64,000 bases of DNA from Owenia fusiformis (GCA_903813345.2 CAIIXF020000003.1:26239248-26303247); one strand, 5' to 3'. Shown: positions 35,201 through 46,832, counted from the first letter of the stretch. The notes: generated by a model from the letters alone, not told the origin. Translations and numbers: made by a program.

Positions 35201-37363
35201 TGACAGTTTTTCTTTTTCTAAAGATCTATGTCTTACAAAAGTTGATTTACAAGGGAAAGCGGTTAAATACTTAAGAGTGTCCATGAACTAATTGTAGTAT
35301 GTATTTGTCATTGCTTTGTTCTGATTTCTCAAAAGGGACCTGTAACACTGTAGAGGGAAATTGTTTAGAGGGAGATCAACAGAAATTTTTTATAAGAAAT
35401 TCCAAATTTTGAAGATTCCCGATCCAATCCACCTTTTACATGAATCCAATCCACTCGATCCAATCCACCTTTTAATCTCTACCATTTAGAATAACTGATC
35501 TTAAACATGTATTTGTGTTATGTGACATTCTGATTGGTCAGTGATTAACAAAAATAAATTTGAGCAACTCTGTATAGAACATATGATATCTTATGAGAAG
35601 TGTTCATATTAGACACTGGTTGATCTTTCAAATATGACTGTTCAGTGTTCAAATTGAGAGATGTTCCCATGTTAAGGTTATTTTGACATGAGAGCCAATG
35701 GGAGGAAAAAGAGGACCAAAAAAGTGTTAGGACAGAGTTGTTCAGATTTGCCAGGTGTTTGGATAAACACGTTTTACTGTAGATTGTATTACAATGGGTC
35801 CATACATGAGTCATTAGTATTAACAAGGTAGCTTTCTTTGAAGTCAAGAATAATTGTGTACCTGAATCAAAAATTGATTTTTAATGAATCAACAAAAATC
35901 AAAAAAGAATACAGTTACAGTATTTGGGAAGCTAATGATGGTATACACTTGGTACACACTATAATGCTACTGTGTATGAATATATGGCTAATATACATGT
36001 GATGTTATAAAATAAGTTTTAAACATTGTTTCTTCATGTTTTGTGTACATGTAAATCATTAATGTTGGTGCACACAATATATTTTCGAGCCATCTCTTAA
36101 GTTCTTTCGACTAACCTTGTATCGTTGGTCTATAAATATGCCAGCATATACACCAACCAGAAACCATCCCTGAAACATAAATTTTAATCTTATTAGATTC
36201 CTGCTGCTCTGCTGGGCATAGCTCATCTCCATGTTCTATCTCCTCATGAAATTTTCATTAGGTAATTCTAACATTTTGTCCAGTTTTCGTATATCGCTGT
36301 TTTTCTTGAAGCCGTTTGTTTTAATTTTAGATGAAATCCTGACGAAATCATGTAATATCATCAAGGAGCCCAGCCAGTTCCATTTCAATTCATGAAATAT
36401 TAACATGACGGTTTTTAGAATATTGCTTAAATTTATTGAACCCCAACTAGAAATCTTACAATTGTTCACGGTGTTCGAGTAAGATCTAGAGTCCATTTCA
36501 CTGCTTCATTTCGTCAGTAGAACGGCAAAAATAAGAAATTGGGAGACCATTGTGCAATAATATATGGAAAAGTATATTCATAATGTACATGAATGACATT
36601 TGTATATCTTGGATTGCTTCTAGTTTGGCTTATAAAGTGTGTGGCCTCTTATATTTGGATGTTTCTCTGCCATGTTATTTTCAATAAGATTAACATGGCT
36701 GAAATTCTTCAAATTACAAGACGGCACAGGCTTATTGCACAAAAAACTAAAAAATCTGAAATGTCATTCATGTACATTATGAATATACTTTTCCATATAT
36801 TATTGCACAATGGTCTCCCAATTTCTTATTTTTGCCATTCTACTGACGAAATGAAGCAGTGAAATGGACTCTAGCTACAGTAAAATTTTAAATTTTTGGA
36901 ACTACTTTGAATTTAAAAAATAAGCAATCAAAGGACCATATTGAAGCAGTATATGTAAAAATAGAAACATTTATACATGTCCTAACTTTTGTATATTTTA
37001 GTTTGTTTTGCAGTTTAGCTATCATATCTGTGGCCTCTTATATTTTGATGCTTCTCTGCCATGTTATTTTCAGACAAATTAACATGGCTAAAACTAAATT
37101 GCAAAAGGCCACAGCTTTACTGCACTAGTCATATAAATCCGACCGTTATATGCTGTTCTTCATTATTCCTAGTTCTTATTTGGATATTTATTTTTTATCA
37201 TTTTCTTTGCATATACGGTCGTAGATATTATATGGAACAAACTGCGGTAAACGCTTTCCTGGCCTGTCTGGGTAACCATAGTTACCATACCAACCAAAGT
37301 CACACAAATTATCGAGTAATTATTTAGCTCCAACATCAAAGTGTTAAATCTTACCTTAGACAT
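32292..37363 (-). CDS. STMP1: STMP1-like small mitochondrial membrane microprotein (54 aa)
   Basis: Three coding exons: 37363-37355 (9 bp: ATG TCT AAG), 36169-36116 (54 bp) and 32393-32292 (102 bp with TGA). All junctions are phase 0 with GT/AG sites (donors AAG/GTAAGA and AAG/GTTAGT; acceptors TTTCAG and TGTTAG). The product starts MSK, then a single membrane segment GWFLVGVYAGIFI, then DQRYKVPAVDNP and an amphipathic lysine-rich helix ELWDKIKEFTDGFKKENP, ending KKDDD. This matches the plan of vertebrate STMP1 (about 47 aa: N-terminal membrane helix with small residues, an NYDIP-like turn, a charged tail), which sits in the mitochondrial inner membrane and associates with respiratory-chain assembly. 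Identity is by architecture and a few residues, so the name is probable, not certain. An overlapping upstream ORF is described in the findings. Confidence 0.68.
33267..34371 (+). mobile_element. Mariner-type element with transposase remnant
   Basis: The ends CAGGGCGTTCAATAAGTATT and its complement are flanked by TA (33265-33266, 34372-34373), with diverged arms of about 150 bp. The frame 33793-34014 reads PNKAPLDFVVFAPVKRDLRG, the C-terminal DDE region of a mariner transposase (usual form SPDLAPxDYxLFxxLKxxLRG). The Asp of the usual SPD is Asn here. GATCTGAGAGGAATATCGCA occurs twice (33615, 33869), showing internal rearrangement. It lies in intron 2 of the STMP1-like gene. Confidence 0.85.
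34621..34686. repeat. 66-bp hairpin
   Basis: AACATGTCTGGACTTTACTT at 34621 is matched inverted at the right end (AAGTGAAGTCCAGACATGTT) with a short A/T loop; one mismatch. Confidence 0.85.
34844..35483. mobile_element. 640-bp hAT-like MITE with 8-bp duplication
   Basis: The ends GGTAAAGATTAAAAGGTAGA and the complement of GGTAGAGATTAAAAGGTGGA continue as inverted arms for about 110 bp, with repeated GGATTGGAT words. ATTTAGAA is duplicated at 34836-34843 and 35484-35491. An 8-bp duplication fits hAT (or P-like) transposition; no coding sequence is present. Confidence 0.85.
35545..35800. repeat. Probable dispersed repeat fragment
   Basis: The sequence ends in words like CACGTTTTACTGTAG and contains GTGTTC/GAACAC-rich text resembling 45440-45610, which begins ACAGTAAAACCTGTATG. 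The two may be opposite copies of one eroded family. Weak evidence. Confidence 0.3.
36486..36874. repeat. Near-perfect 116-bp palindrome with 157-bp loop
   Basis: The arms 36486-36601 and 36759-36874 are inverted copies with about one mismatch (AACGGC versus AATGGC). The loop holds a segment also present at 36985-37128. It lies in intron 1 of the STMP1-like gene. Confidence 0.9.
36985..37128 (+). repeat. Direct copy of the palindrome-loop segment
   Basis: About 78 percent identical to 36596-36745, sharing GTGGCCTCTTATATTT, TTCTCTGCCATGTTATTTTC and ATTAACATGGCT. Both copies keep an open plus-strand frame (TFVYLGLL.. and TFVYFSLF.., each with VASYIxMxLCHVIF). Whether these frames are coding is unknown. 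Confidence 0.6.
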
Positions 37364-37739
37364 GTAAAACGCTTGATAATTTACGAAATATATTCAATTG
37401 AATTATATTTTCATTATCGCCCGCCATGTTGCTAAATGTTGTTTCCGGTAGTCTAAATGTAAAACATGAATCGAAACGGAATCATAATTATTTATTACGC
37501 AGAGATCGATTCCAAAGCCGTTCTCTCATACTTATCACTTTTCTCATTTTGAAACAATAACTTTTCTAAATAACTTCCCTTCTTAACGACACTGCTTCCC
37601 TTTCAACTGAATCTTTGTGTAACAAATACTTATGATTTCATTTGATATAGTTTTACATCTAGACTCAGATTAACCCGGAAGTGACCTTGGTATGGCAAAA
37701 TGAAAAAATTTTAAAATTCAAGCGGCATGCTTATATTTC

Positions 37740-38030
37740 TTCAATTACCAAGCGTTTTACGTGCCTAAGGTAAGATTAAATACTCAATAGTTGAAGCAAA
37801 GAAATTTATTTATCATTTGTGTGAATTTGGTTGGGTCACAGGCCAGGAAAGCATTTCCCGCAATTTAGATGAGGGAAGTGTGTATGACGCTCGTATGCAA
37901 GAAAATAAGAAAAAATAAATATCCAAATCAGAAAAAATAACAACAGATAACATCATACGAGGGTCAGATTTATATGACTATACTGCACCATAACTATCTG
38001 AAATATACAAAAGTTGGGACAAGTTACTTC
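37740..38030 (+). pseudogene. Inverted duplicate of the STMP1-like first-exon region
   Basis: Plus-strand 37740-38030 matches the minus strand of about 36985-37385. It includes AAGCGTTTTAC, the exon-1 end CTAAG and donor GTAAGAT, then the intron. In this copy the start codon reads GTG and the next codon CCT, so the 9-bp exon is dead. Confidence 0.75.
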
Positions 38031-39262
38031 GGTCCAAAGCCTTCTCTATATTCCGGCTTTGAGGAGGAAGATTGAGCTGCCTTAGTATTATAAATATTGT
38101 AAATCATTGTGTCACACGCACAGTAAATATGGCATAATAATATGAAATATACCTTTATGTATAGATTTGAAGAACATCAGCTCACATCCCCGTCTGAATC
38201 TATTGTTATATTTGATTTCTTTAAGCGAGAATAATTTCAAATGTTATTCACGTACAGAACCGGAAGCCATTTTTAGCTACAGCGAGAAAATTTCACCATG
38301 TGTCAAACTCCGAAATGAAATTTTGAAATATCTAAATCCAGACAAGCAACGCTTCATCCTAAATATGATTAATATTCTTAAAAATATTTATAAAATTTAT
38401 TAAAAATGAGTTCTAGGTGCGTGTAGGTGCATGTAGCACAGTACATACGAAATCAATGAAGTTTCGTCTAGCTGTAAGCTAGAGACTCGAGTAAGGGACA
38501 AGGACATATGTTTCTATTTTTATATACTGTTGCAATATAGTCATTTGATTGCCCTTTTTAAATTCAAAGTAGTTCCTAACACCTGAGACTAACATAAAAT
38601 TTTATGTTAGTCTCAGCTAACACTCGAAAATAAATTAGTTCAGACTCAATGTGGGCGATAATTGAATGAAATAAATACTCACCAATTGAATTATTGCCAT
38701 TACACTTCAATAAGCATCCCCTGATGTCCGATTTTACTTTAAGTACACTGTATAGTTGAATATAGTTTACAACTCGACACGTTTAAATGACCTAAGACAC
38801 TGCAACAAGTATGATAAGTTGCAAAATATTTATTTTATAAAGTTTTTAATAGCGGAAGTCGATTTTGTTTTCCTCCAGTGCAACTTAAATATCTGTCCAA
38901 TACTGAGTCCCGGGGTTCCACACTTGGACTACTTCGCCATGTTTGGCTCCCATAAACTGACGGCTCTGATGTGGGGTTGATTTTCAAATCATCATTTATG
39001 GGGGTATATAGTGCCACTGCTCAGTGCTGAGTCTCTTCGATGAACCTTGCTTGGAGCAGTCTGTACAAAAAGCATTGTGTAAGTTTCCCCAGAACTACGG
39101 ACTGTGACTTGAAAGCCCATGGTTTCCCTCAAAATCCTAAATCCGAAAATGAGCATAATGTGCCTTATCCGAAATTATGCAAGGGAAATGATGCAGTTAC
39201 AGTGCATATCTTCACATATATTCTAAAGCTTAAAAGATAAAGCATTATTATGAAAACTATGT
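38031..39262. other. Nongenic stretch with a perfect palindrome
   Basis: No gene is supported. A perfect 34-nt palindrome lies at 38583-38616 (arm CTGAGACTAACATAAAA). Confidence 0.4.
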
Positions 39263-39648
39263 TAGTCCATTTATCACCCCTATACATACAATAGTGAACC
39301 TAGTAGAAATTGTTAAAAGTACGATGTTTTATGGTCGATTTATGATAATAAGGGTTTTCTGAAGTGATTTAACTGGGTTGCCGAAAAAGTTTGTTTGGGG
39401 AAAAAATTATATAGGCTGATTAGGGAGGGGTGCAATCGCTTAACATGGCGTTGACTATTGACTTACCGTTGTGATACCACCATATACCTGGTATGCTACC
39501 ATGGCAAAAGATACAAAATTTTTCCCCAAAGTTATTTTTTTGGCAACCCAGCTAAATCACTCCAATAATCCCTAATGATAGCATTTACACAGAAAAACAT
39601 GATCATACTTTTAGATATTCATACGTTCAGAAAATGACAAATGGACTA
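39263..39648. mobile_element. 386-bp MITE, second copy of the 11883-12264 family
   Basis: Same ends (TAGTCCATTTATCAC and TGACAAATGGACTA). TATGT is duplicated at 39258-39262 and 39649-39653. Both copies keep GAAGTGATTTAACTGGGTTG inside. Confidence 0.9.
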
Positions 39649-39653
39649 TATGT

Positions 39654-40096
39654 ATACATGGGCTCTACGCAATAAGGAGAATCATGGTACAAGAAATGCA
39701 AAATTATGCAGTAGTTTTTACCATTCTGAGTACTTTATATACTAGAATCTTTGGCCAATGTCAAATGTGACCACCCTGGAACTTTTTGAAGTTGCGGACC
39801 TGTCCCCATCCCTTGGCAAAACCTGGCTTCGGTCCTGAAAGGCGTAAGGGCGGTTACTGTATTCCAAGCTGTATTATTACATAATAACATAATTGAGATG
39901 ATCATATCTTACAATTAAATGCCTTAAGATGAAGCCAAAATCTTCGGATGGAGGAAACAGGATGGTCATTTGGTCACAAGTAGTCGCGAAAATTTGGTCA
40001 CGAAAATTAATAGCCGCGAACTTTGAAAACTTGAGCTGAAAATTCACGAAATTAGTAGTCACCAATTTCAAAATCCGAAACGCGAAATAAAATTAC
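39654..40096. other. Nongenic stretch
   Basis: AT-rich, with no exon, hairpin or recognisable repeat beyond the neighbouring MITE ends. Confidence 0.4.
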
Positions 40097-40511
40097 TCAG
40101 ATGCGAGTAGGTAGTTACCAGTTTCGCCACCAGGTGGCTGATTCGGGGGAATTAACATGGTAGGATTACAAAATTCCCTTAAACTTGAATATGCATACGT
40201 TTTAGTGATTCACTTTTCATTATGTATCCGATAGTTATACAAATTAAAATATGTCCAGTAAAAGAAAATATTATCTGCTCAACACAAGAAAAGATATTTC
40301 ACTTTTTGTGGTTTTACAACATGGGGTCTATGGGGAATCTCCCCGACCTAGAAGTCACATTTTCAAAGAAAATAAAATTTCCAAAGTTGATAAACTCTTT
40401 TCAAAACCATATTTCTAAATGTAATTCAGTAGATTCCAAATATGACATCAGTTTGACTGAATTGTGAATTTTTAATGATGTAAATCAAGATTATTTCAAC
40501 TCGCATCTGGG
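40097..40511. mobile_element. 415-bp MITE with CAGATGCGAG ends, copy 1
   Basis: The ends TCAGATGCGAGTA and the complement of CCCAGATGCGAGTT are inverted. It is about 95 percent identical to 60457-60883. The open frame 40222-40467 is shared with that copy and is a property of the repeat, not a gene. Confidence 0.8.
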
Positions 40512-41323
40512 ATATTGAGTCAAACACGGGTGTTAAAACACGCATATACCATGAGCACATGCTTTGCAGTCTATGGCATGGGCCATTTTCCACCTCATAT
40601 TTAGGTCATAGCTTCCATGAGAGAAAAGGCCCAAATGACCTAATTCCATGACCTATCTATTAACTAAAATTGTAAAATGGCCCGACCTGATTCACACAAT
40701 TAAACATAACTTGATTATACAAATTGAGTGTAGATTACTCCTAGTACATGAATATTTCAATATTGTTGAATCTGGTCACACAGTAAAGTTGCAATAGTTG
40801 TATATTCATATAAAATTTTAGAAGTATCATCTATCTCGGCTAGATTTAACTATGCATGTATTGTTGTCATGCCTTTGTTATGGAAGAAATCCCAAAGAAC
40901 CTTAACATGTCTGCCTACATGCAACTTTCAAGCGTTTTTCTCTTACTAATCCTAGAATATCTGCACTTTTTTTCCATATTTGTCAAAAAAAAACATTAAT
41001 GGTATGTCATTAACAACAATCATTCCAAAATTATAACCATTTTATAAGGGCAGAATGACAATCTTGGGGTACAAGTCCTTTGCAGTATGATATAAAAGAA
41101 ATGTCATTCATTGAATCGAATAGAGATTCACTTGAAAACGATTCCTTTTCTTCTGATAATGCGTACATATTTTCATCTTATCACTGTTGACAAGTCATTT
41201 CTTGCGAATATTATTCTATAAATCTGTTTATCCCATACTTGGACGTGTTACAGGTACATAAAGCCGATTTGTAAAAACTTATATTTTCATCAGCGGGCAG
41301 ATATAGCTTTACGTCCCGCTCCG

Positions 41324-41352
41324 AGCGGGCAGATATAGTATATCTGCCCGCT
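41324..41352. repeat. Perfect 14-bp-arm hairpin AGCGGGCAGATATA
   Basis: The arms 41324-41337 and 41339-41352 are exact inverses around a single G. A further copy of CAGCGGGCAGATATAG lies at 41291. Confidence 0.9.
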
Positions 41353-41643
41353 ACGTCATAATCGCCGCTCGCATATTTGTTCATAATTTGTAACGTTCGC
41401 GTAATGACTGTAAACGACAATTGAGAAAACACAGACAATCTGGAACTGTTTGATGGTATAAAAACGGGAAGGAGCATCCACTTAATCAATCAAAAATCCG
41501 AGAAAATAAATGTGGGAATATTTGAGAGAACAGGAAAGTCCGCCCACGGCCAAAAAAACAAAACTGGACGTGAATATTCTAAAATATTTCCACGATTGAA
41601 CAATGTGAACCAGATGACCAAGATTGGTATGAGATAAACATAT

Positions 41644-41783
41644 TATCCTATAGTCGGTTCAGGATATTGGGATTATCCCTTGGCCAATATAACATATTTT
41701 CCCTCGGGACCTGCGGCCCTCGGGCAAATATATTATATTAGCCTCGGGATAATCCCAATATCCTGAACCTCATATAGGATAAT
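41644..41783. repeat. Hairpin with TTCAGGATATTGGGATTATC arms
   Basis: The left arm 41644-41679 is matched inverted at about 41737-41783, with a centre around CGGGACCTGCGGCCCTCGGG. The first of three related hairpins in a row. Confidence 0.85.
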
Positions 41784-41790
41784 CTCTATT

Positions 41791-42060
41791 TATCCTATGC
41801 CAAGTAGAGTTTTAGGGAGATAAGTTGGAAAGATATATCCCGTATCCTGATTTTGAGGTTTCCATATCCAGAACCTCCATATCTCCCGCCATATCTCCCG
41901 CTTCGGTACATATCTTCCCGCTTCGGTGCATATCTTCCCGCTTCCGGTAAGTAGTGGAAATGCAATAAAATGACTTTGCACATGAATGATTTGTTTATTT
42001 TTACACCTTGTACTATTGAAATGGCCATATGCCCCTGAAAACTCTACTTGGTATAGGATA
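41791..42060. repeat. Hairpin with TATCCTATGCCAAGTAGAGT arms
   Basis: The left end 41791-41813 is matched inverted at 42038-42060. Inside is a short tandem of about 21 bp (CATATCTTCCCGCTTCGGT) at 41870-41945. Confidence 0.8.
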
Positions 42061-42072
42061 AAGCAGTTATGT

Positions 42073-42203
42073 ATGGTCGGCTTGGATATTGGGTTCATCC
42101 CTCGTAAGATATGCACATCTACCTTCGGTCCTTACGGTCCCCTCAGGTAGATATGCATATTTCCCTCTGGATAAACCCCATATCCAAAACCTCCCAGTAC
42201 ATA
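42073..42203. repeat. Third related hairpin with GGATATTGGG arms
   Basis: TTGGATATTGGGTTCATCC is paired with GGATAAACCCCATATCCAA across a CTACCTTCGGTCCTTACGG centre. It shares words with 41644-41783. Confidence 0.75.
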
Positions 42204-42739
42204 ACCCTTATTTATCTCTGTTTTTGTGACTATATTGAGGCAACAAATAAGCATCAATCGGGGTTTTTAGTTCAATGGAATCTAAACATTTTCTCTTTGC
42301 ATGGGTATCATTGATTGTTCTGTACATTGCCTTTCTTTTTGAAGTATACATATAGTGCATTTACCATTGTTATGAGGTTGGACAAATCAAACAAATCTTT
42401 ATTTCTTGTTGAATATGATTGCTTGTTTGCAACCTTTTCTTGCTCATCAGTTATGACTTGTGCAAACCGAAGTAAATGAGAATGGATAAGTTGATTATTA
42501 TCTGTTATGTTGATCTTACAGTATATATATAACCAATAGATCCATTAAAAATGTTTCTTTTTAAGTTGTAGTGACTATTGTTTTAGCACATACTCGGCTT
42601 AGGCTCACTAATATATGATGTTGAATTTTAACACCTTCAATGTAAAAGTACATTGAGTAAATGAATTATGCATTCTGTATGTGATGTACAAGTATAATTG
42701 TTTTTAGAAAAACGAAGCTTTAGAATACGAAGACAACAT

Positions 42740-42761
42740 ATTATTATTATTATTATTATTA
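42740..42761. repeat. (TTA)n microsatellite
   Basis: Seven ATT/TTA triplets in a row. Confidence 0.9.
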
Positions 42762-43740
42762 GACAACGTCATTATGAAATGAAGTCACATTGAATAATGG
42801 TGAAAGAAACAAGTCAATTGTAAATGAATAATAGAGGGATAAAAAGAATACATAGCAGTTTCTACATATGAAATATGTCAAAACGTAATAACTCATTTAC
42901 TGCTTTATTCAATTTCACACATATTGTCTTATCACAATTAAATTCAGCATATCCTCATATGTTCTTATAAAAAATTATTAAATGCCAAGGCACTTTTATC
43001 AGATGGAAAAATAGTAGGAAAGGTGTGAGGTGAAAAATAGTTAATATCGTTCATAGATCTTGTAAACTGTATCACATTGTACTCTTGTAGCAGACACGCT
43101 ATATCCCCCCCCTGTTTAACTAGAACTTGTGAACTGACATATCAGAACTGCAAAACTTCTAGTCTTATTTCAACAATTTTAATATTACAAAGTTTGTGAA
43201 CTGCTCAATATTATATGCTAACATCTTCTGTATCACAAAGACACTATGCTAGCAGATTAATGGCACTTGATTAAGTAATTGTACATATCAATCTTTAATG
43301 GGGTTGGATTATGGCCCAGTAGGTCATGACCTAGTCAGGGTGAAAAAATGTTTCATCAAATATTGGAAATCACAAGGCCGTGATCACTTTGATTTTTTGC
43401 CCTTTAAGCTTTTTGGTCACTCAAATGAATCATATAAACTTGATGCCAAGATATTAAGGTACGTTATGATCCTATTTTTAAAAAAAATGGTTCATGAGAA
43501 ATTGAGATAATTAAGAAAACTTCCCAAATTCTTCACATTGCTATTGCTCCATATTGATGTGGATGTCAAAAAAGAGACTGACACTGGTGTGTAGATATTC
43601 AAATGAGCTAGAGTATCATGCCATCTTTAATCCTTAATTTTGATTAATTACAGAGAAATATGCATGTAGGTTACTAGGTCGGGCCATTTTACAACTGACC
43701 CATACAGCGGTGGAAAATGGCCCATGCCATAGACTGCTTT

Positions 43741-46700
43741 GAGGATCCGCGTTGTTTGAACCTACCGCCGAGCACACTTATACATTAAGACCCGTTACAC
43801 AGTCATGATACCGCCGAGCAAGCTCATTGCACCATCGGGTCTGCTTTACCCCCGTGGTCAAATATTAGTTGGGTTACAGTAGGACAGTTAATTTATGCAT
43901 CGTACAGTACAAGACTAAACTGTTCACTTAAATTTTCTTGATGCAATATTGATTATAAAAGAGTCAAAATCTTTGCCTCACTGAAGATTTTTTGCCTCAT
44001 TGAAAAAATTGGCTCATTGATAAACTCACTGCACCTCTCTTTAAAATCTTAGCTTTTTGCCTCGTCGAAAAAAATGCCTCGTTGATATATTGCCTCACTC
44101 CATCCCCTGACCCTAATTAAATCTTCACAAAGTCTAGGCCTGGGTTAATATTTGGTCAGGTCCATTTTCTTACCAACCCCCCCCCCCCAAACCTGGCTCT
44201 ACATCCGCCCGTGCACAGCGTAAACCACGAGTTCTCCGATTTGTATTTTGGGTATTCACTGTGACAGCATCGAATTGTCACTGGTTTCTGTAAAAATACA
44301 ATGCATTCTCAGTATGATTCACCAGCACGGGACAGGGCCAAATTGACGTCAATAAATATAACGGTATCGTGTATTACTATAAGCGTGTAAATTTAGCACT
44401 TTATTCTTCGATAAGAACTTTTATCAGCTCAGATCAATGGAAAAGTACCAAAGTAATTGCATCAGCCATAGACTGGAACTACATTATTATAGCATTCCGA
44501 TAATACTGCCAATGCTATATAGAGCGCTAACTATCACTACGTATACACTGGTAGCTTCACTTGTGATTTTTTAAATGGCAATATGATATCGTCCCTTTCT
44601 CGATTTATGTTTATTTTACGACTGTAGTACCTGATCTGAGTACTAGTTATAATGTATGAAGTCAGGTCAACCCTTCCTATGGTAATTGATAAGAATCGCA
44701 ATATATTATTGTATCATCTGCCCCGTTGTATCTATAGTTAGCACTGATACAGTGTTTGTCATTTGAACTCGCGTGGCTTGTTCAGGTAAACCAGGGAAAG
44801 TGGAGAGGGTGGCTATTCAATTCATAAAGTAATTCACCATACTTTGACAGCGCGGTTTGGATTTGATAATGGTGTTGGTTGTTTTGTGTTAATCTTGTTA
44901 ATATGGTTTTAATTTCAAGGTGAAATTGGTTTTAGATACTATATCTGTTGGACAGTGTCCCTTGAAGGTAAACACAAGGAAGGAATTGTAAACTCTAAAT
45001 TTTCCACTCTTCAACGGGCAGTTTACTCATCATTGTTGATTTTTCTTCGAGCGAACGTTTTGTAAAGATTTTCGTAAATAATTTTTTGACAAATTTAACG
45101 TTAACAAATTTAATATACGATGAGAAAACACAAAACACATGTCGTAATACCGGTGTAAAAAAAATTATGGTCCCCTGGGGATTATGGTCCCCTTTCTTAA
45201 AGGCCCTCACTGGCCCTGATTGTGGATACGATAATAAGGGAAAGAGTTGTATTTAGGTCACCATATAAATCAATAGAAAGGACCATAACTTGATACGACC
45301 TCCTACCCTTTTACACCGGTGTGCCTAGTACAACGTACCTAGTTATCCACTCAGTAAATTAAGTCGCCCTTGATTTGTTGGTTTAAAAGTACAATGCTAA
45401 TGAAAAGGCACTTTCACCAATAAGATTAGTAGATTACACAGTAAAACCTGTATGTGCGAACACCTCTGATCTCTAATCTGAACACCTCTAAATGTGAACA
45501 CTTTTTCTCGGATCCAGCTTTGTCATCTTCTCTTGACTCAAAGAACACCTGCTAACCGAACACTTGTCAGATCCCAGTGGCGTTTGGAATAGACATGTTT
45601 GACTGTAATGTCCCCAAAATAATGGGTCAAGTTGAATTATTAAGTAGCTATTGAATTTATATACTGAGTAGAACTGGTTCAATCTTGCTAGAACAAAATG
45701 TCAAAATTCTTGTCTGCTTCTAGTACCACGTTGCACTGGTGCAGGTATAAAATAATGTTGATAGTCACATTTGAAGGTCAATGGCAGGAATAGAGTTACA
45801 AGCAAATGCTGGTTGGCATGATTGCCTTGGTGATGGTTAGGGGTGAACCTTTAGATAGTTGGGGAATAAGTTTTACTGTTTGTATCATGTATTCGTAACC
45901 ATAGGCAAAAGCTAGTGCAGGATTATTGAATAAAATATTTTGCGGCAATTTAGATCAGAATAATAGAACTCTGGTCAGAATATTTGTATGAATTTGTTCA
46001 GCTAGTGAGTGAATGAAATACTAGTATACAAACATGTTTCTTCTATAAGATGTTAGGTCCCTTGGAGTCAATCATATGCCCCCCTCCATAATATTGACAG
46101 AGAGAAAACAGAAGGACTATCTATCTTTAGGGAGGACTTAAGCTTTAGGCAGAATCTGTTATAGCAGTAATACAAAAAGTAAATTACCAGTAATTTGTAC
46201 CTATTGAACTCATTACATGACTATTGAATATGAATATTATTGTGGGTGAAGTTTGACACAATTAAATTTGACTTCTTTACTGGGTATGGACAACTACACA
46301 TTTGAAATTTTAGTGGAAATCAGGATAACATTATAATTGATTATTGACAGAGATATTTCTGATTTTTCAAAATTAAAGGTAGCTATTTACAGTATTGAAA
46401 TTACTCTCAGATTCTGCCTTTTCTAATCTAATACCATCATGGTAAATTCATAATTTAAAATAACAATGAAGTAAAATTTCATATTTAATTAAATAATTTC
46501 CTAAAAGTGTACATTTTCATAACCGAACATGATTTTTCAAATGAATTTGATATTTATATATGGATCTTGAAGTTGAATATGATTGATATGCTCTATGAAG
46601 AGAACATCTACAACCTTTACAATGATGAAAAGTCCTTGATTTTAACAAGTGATGACTGTATGTACAAGTGCATAATGACTGCTTATCAAAGAAGCATGTA

Positions 46701-46832
46701 AAGTCCACACTACCCATAGGGTAAAGTCCACTATCTCTACATTCACATATGTGTGAACTGTCATGTGTTACTTGATTATTCGAGATATAATTTATAGTTC
46801 TAAATTCTGCTACATAGTCCTTTTTGCTGACA
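43741..46832. other. Nongenic region 3-prime of C/EBP
   Basis: No exon is supported. A patch at 43980-44100 repeats TTGCCTC words. C-runs at 44179-44192 and CTGGCTCTACATCCGCCC look like a fragment of a hAT-like MITE end. The 3-prime UTR of the minus-strand C/EBP gene should lie in the last part. Confidence 0.35.

Larger units (their letters stand above)
40567..43740. repeat. Distant inverted pair enclosing 3 kb of palindromes
   Basis: CAGTCTATGGCATGGGCCAT at 40567 and AAATGGCCCGACCTGA near 40675 recur inverted at 43676-43740 (GTCGGGCCATTTTACA, ATGGCCCATGCCATAGACTG). The right copy lacks the middle. These could be the ends of one large decayed element. Confidence 0.5.

Noticed and set aside
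40222-40467. ORF conserved with 60590-60805, suggesting a gene family
   Set aside because: Both lie inside copies of one MITE; the DNA is equally conserved outside the frame.
42740-42761. (TTA)n run as a regulatory element
   Set aside because: A plain microsatellite with nothing around it to suggest function.
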